NCBI GenBank assembly: GCA_021820675.1
Contig: JAKADI010000165.1
Location: 1 to 5,435 of the forward strand
DNA length: 5,435 bases
Origin: Bacillota bacterium
Lineage (GTDB): Bacteria > Bacillota > Sulfobacillia > Sulfobacillales > Sulfobacillaceae
Reading direction: 5' to 3'
Shown here in pieces: positions 5,231 through 5,435 of the stretch; position 1 is the stretch's first letter, and the number at the start of each line of letters is the position of its first letter. The position numbers were made by a program, and so were the translations under genes. Below the pieces are notes generated by a model. It saw only the letters and a program-made list of their open reading frames with translations, made no database searches and was not told the origin of the DNA.

Positions 5231-5435
5231 TCACCCGTCTTGTGCGAAAGGCGCCCCGCTGATGGCGCATCCGTCCCCACTCTCCTGCCAGGTAAGTTTG
5301 GGTTTGCCGTGATCTTCAGGCACCATCGTAATGCAGTCATCCACGGGGCAAACCTCATAGCAAAGGTTGCACCCCACGCACTCATCCGCCACAACTTCCA
5401 GATTATAGGGATAGCGGCTGCCCGCTTCATTAGGG
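5231..5435 (-). CDS. preA: Dihydropyrimidine dehydrogenase subunit PreA, C-terminal ferredoxin end (N-terminus outside window)
   Basis: The last 67 residues of a protein entering from the right edge. They hold CVGCNLCYEVCPV, the CxxCxxCxxxCP ligand set of a [4Fe-4S] cluster, followed by DDCITMV. Bacterial PreA proteins end in a ferredoxin domain after a flavin-binding TIM barrel, with this CVGCNLCxxVCPV..CITMV pattern. With PreT, PreA reduces uracil and thymine to the dihydro forms using NAD(P)H. The neighbouring hydA, which uses that product, makes PreA the best call. The barrel and the other cluster motif cannot be seen, so a separate ferredoxin or another ferredoxin-tailed oxidoreductase cannot be excluded from this piece alone. 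It ends in a short tail (about 28 residues after the CITMV) with one further cysteine. The stop is 157 nt before hydA, with no clear terminator between. Confidence 0.85.
   Translation of the reverse strand, partial: PNEAGSRYPYNLEVVADECVGCNLCYEVCPVDDCITMVPEDHGKPKLTWQESGDGCAISGAPFAQDG

Noticed and set aside
4102..5262. Two plus-strand frames of about 190 codons each
   Set aside because: Both antisense mainly to hydA, which has all metal ligands in the other strand; mirror of GC-biased codons.
5221..5430. 69-codon minus-strand frame with an internal ATG over the preA end
   Set aside because: It is the wrong frame; the neighbouring frame encodes the CxxCxxCxxxCP ferredoxin motif.
1..5435. Mobile element, CRISPR array or defence system
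   Set aside because: No transposase, long terminal repeats, regularly spaced repeats or nuclease genes were seen; all coding sequence is metabolic.

Overview
The window holds one collinear gene cluster, all on the minus strand (transcribed from high to low coordinates). It encodes most of the reductive pyrimidine degradation pathway, extended through beta-alanine to an acyl-CoA. In transcription order it reads: the C-terminal end of a dihydropyrimidine dehydrogenase iron-sulfur subunit (preA, cut by the right edge); dihydropyrimidinase/D-hydantoinase (hydA); a nitrilase-superfamily N-carbamoyl-beta-alanine amidohydrolase (beta-ureidopropionase); a class III PLP aminotransferase of the AGXT2/beta-alanine type; and a CoA-acylating (methyl)malonate-semialdehyde dehydrogenase (mmsA, cut by the left edge).

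Read as a pathway: uracil or thymine is reduced by PreA (with a flavoprotein partner, probably PreT, outside the window). HydA opens the ring to the N-carbamoyl-beta-amino acid. The amidohydrolase removes CO2 and NH3 to give beta-alanine or 3-aminoisobutyrate. The aminotransferase makes malonate semialdehyde or methylmalonate semialdehyde. MmsA turns these into acetyl-CoA or propionyl-CoA. The set can therefore release pyrimidine nitrogen and feed the carbon into central metabolism. No transporter or regulator lies in the window.

Layout: mmsA 1-1029; a 333-nt gap 1030-1362 with no convincing gene, some small hairpins and a weak promoter-like pair; aminotransferase 1363-2646; amidohydrolase 2685-3578 (38 nt upstream of the aminotransferase); hydA 3688-5073 (109-nt spacer); a 157-nt spacer; preA end 5231-5435. 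No spacer has a classical stem followed by a T-run on the coding strand, so co-transcription is plausible. The 333-nt gap is where mmsA could have its own transcription or a processing point.

Organism: a bacterium with moderately GC-rich DNA and strong purine-rich ribosome binding sites (AAGGAGG before hydA). HydA resembles, from memory, the Bacillus/Geobacillus D-hydantoinases. This fits Bacillota (a Bacillus-like or Sulfobacillus/Alicyclobacillus-like lineage), but the sequence alone does not fix the genus. All five proteins look intact and ordinary where visible. I see no mobile element, CRISPR array, RNA gene or defence system, and no evidence of an undescribed system.
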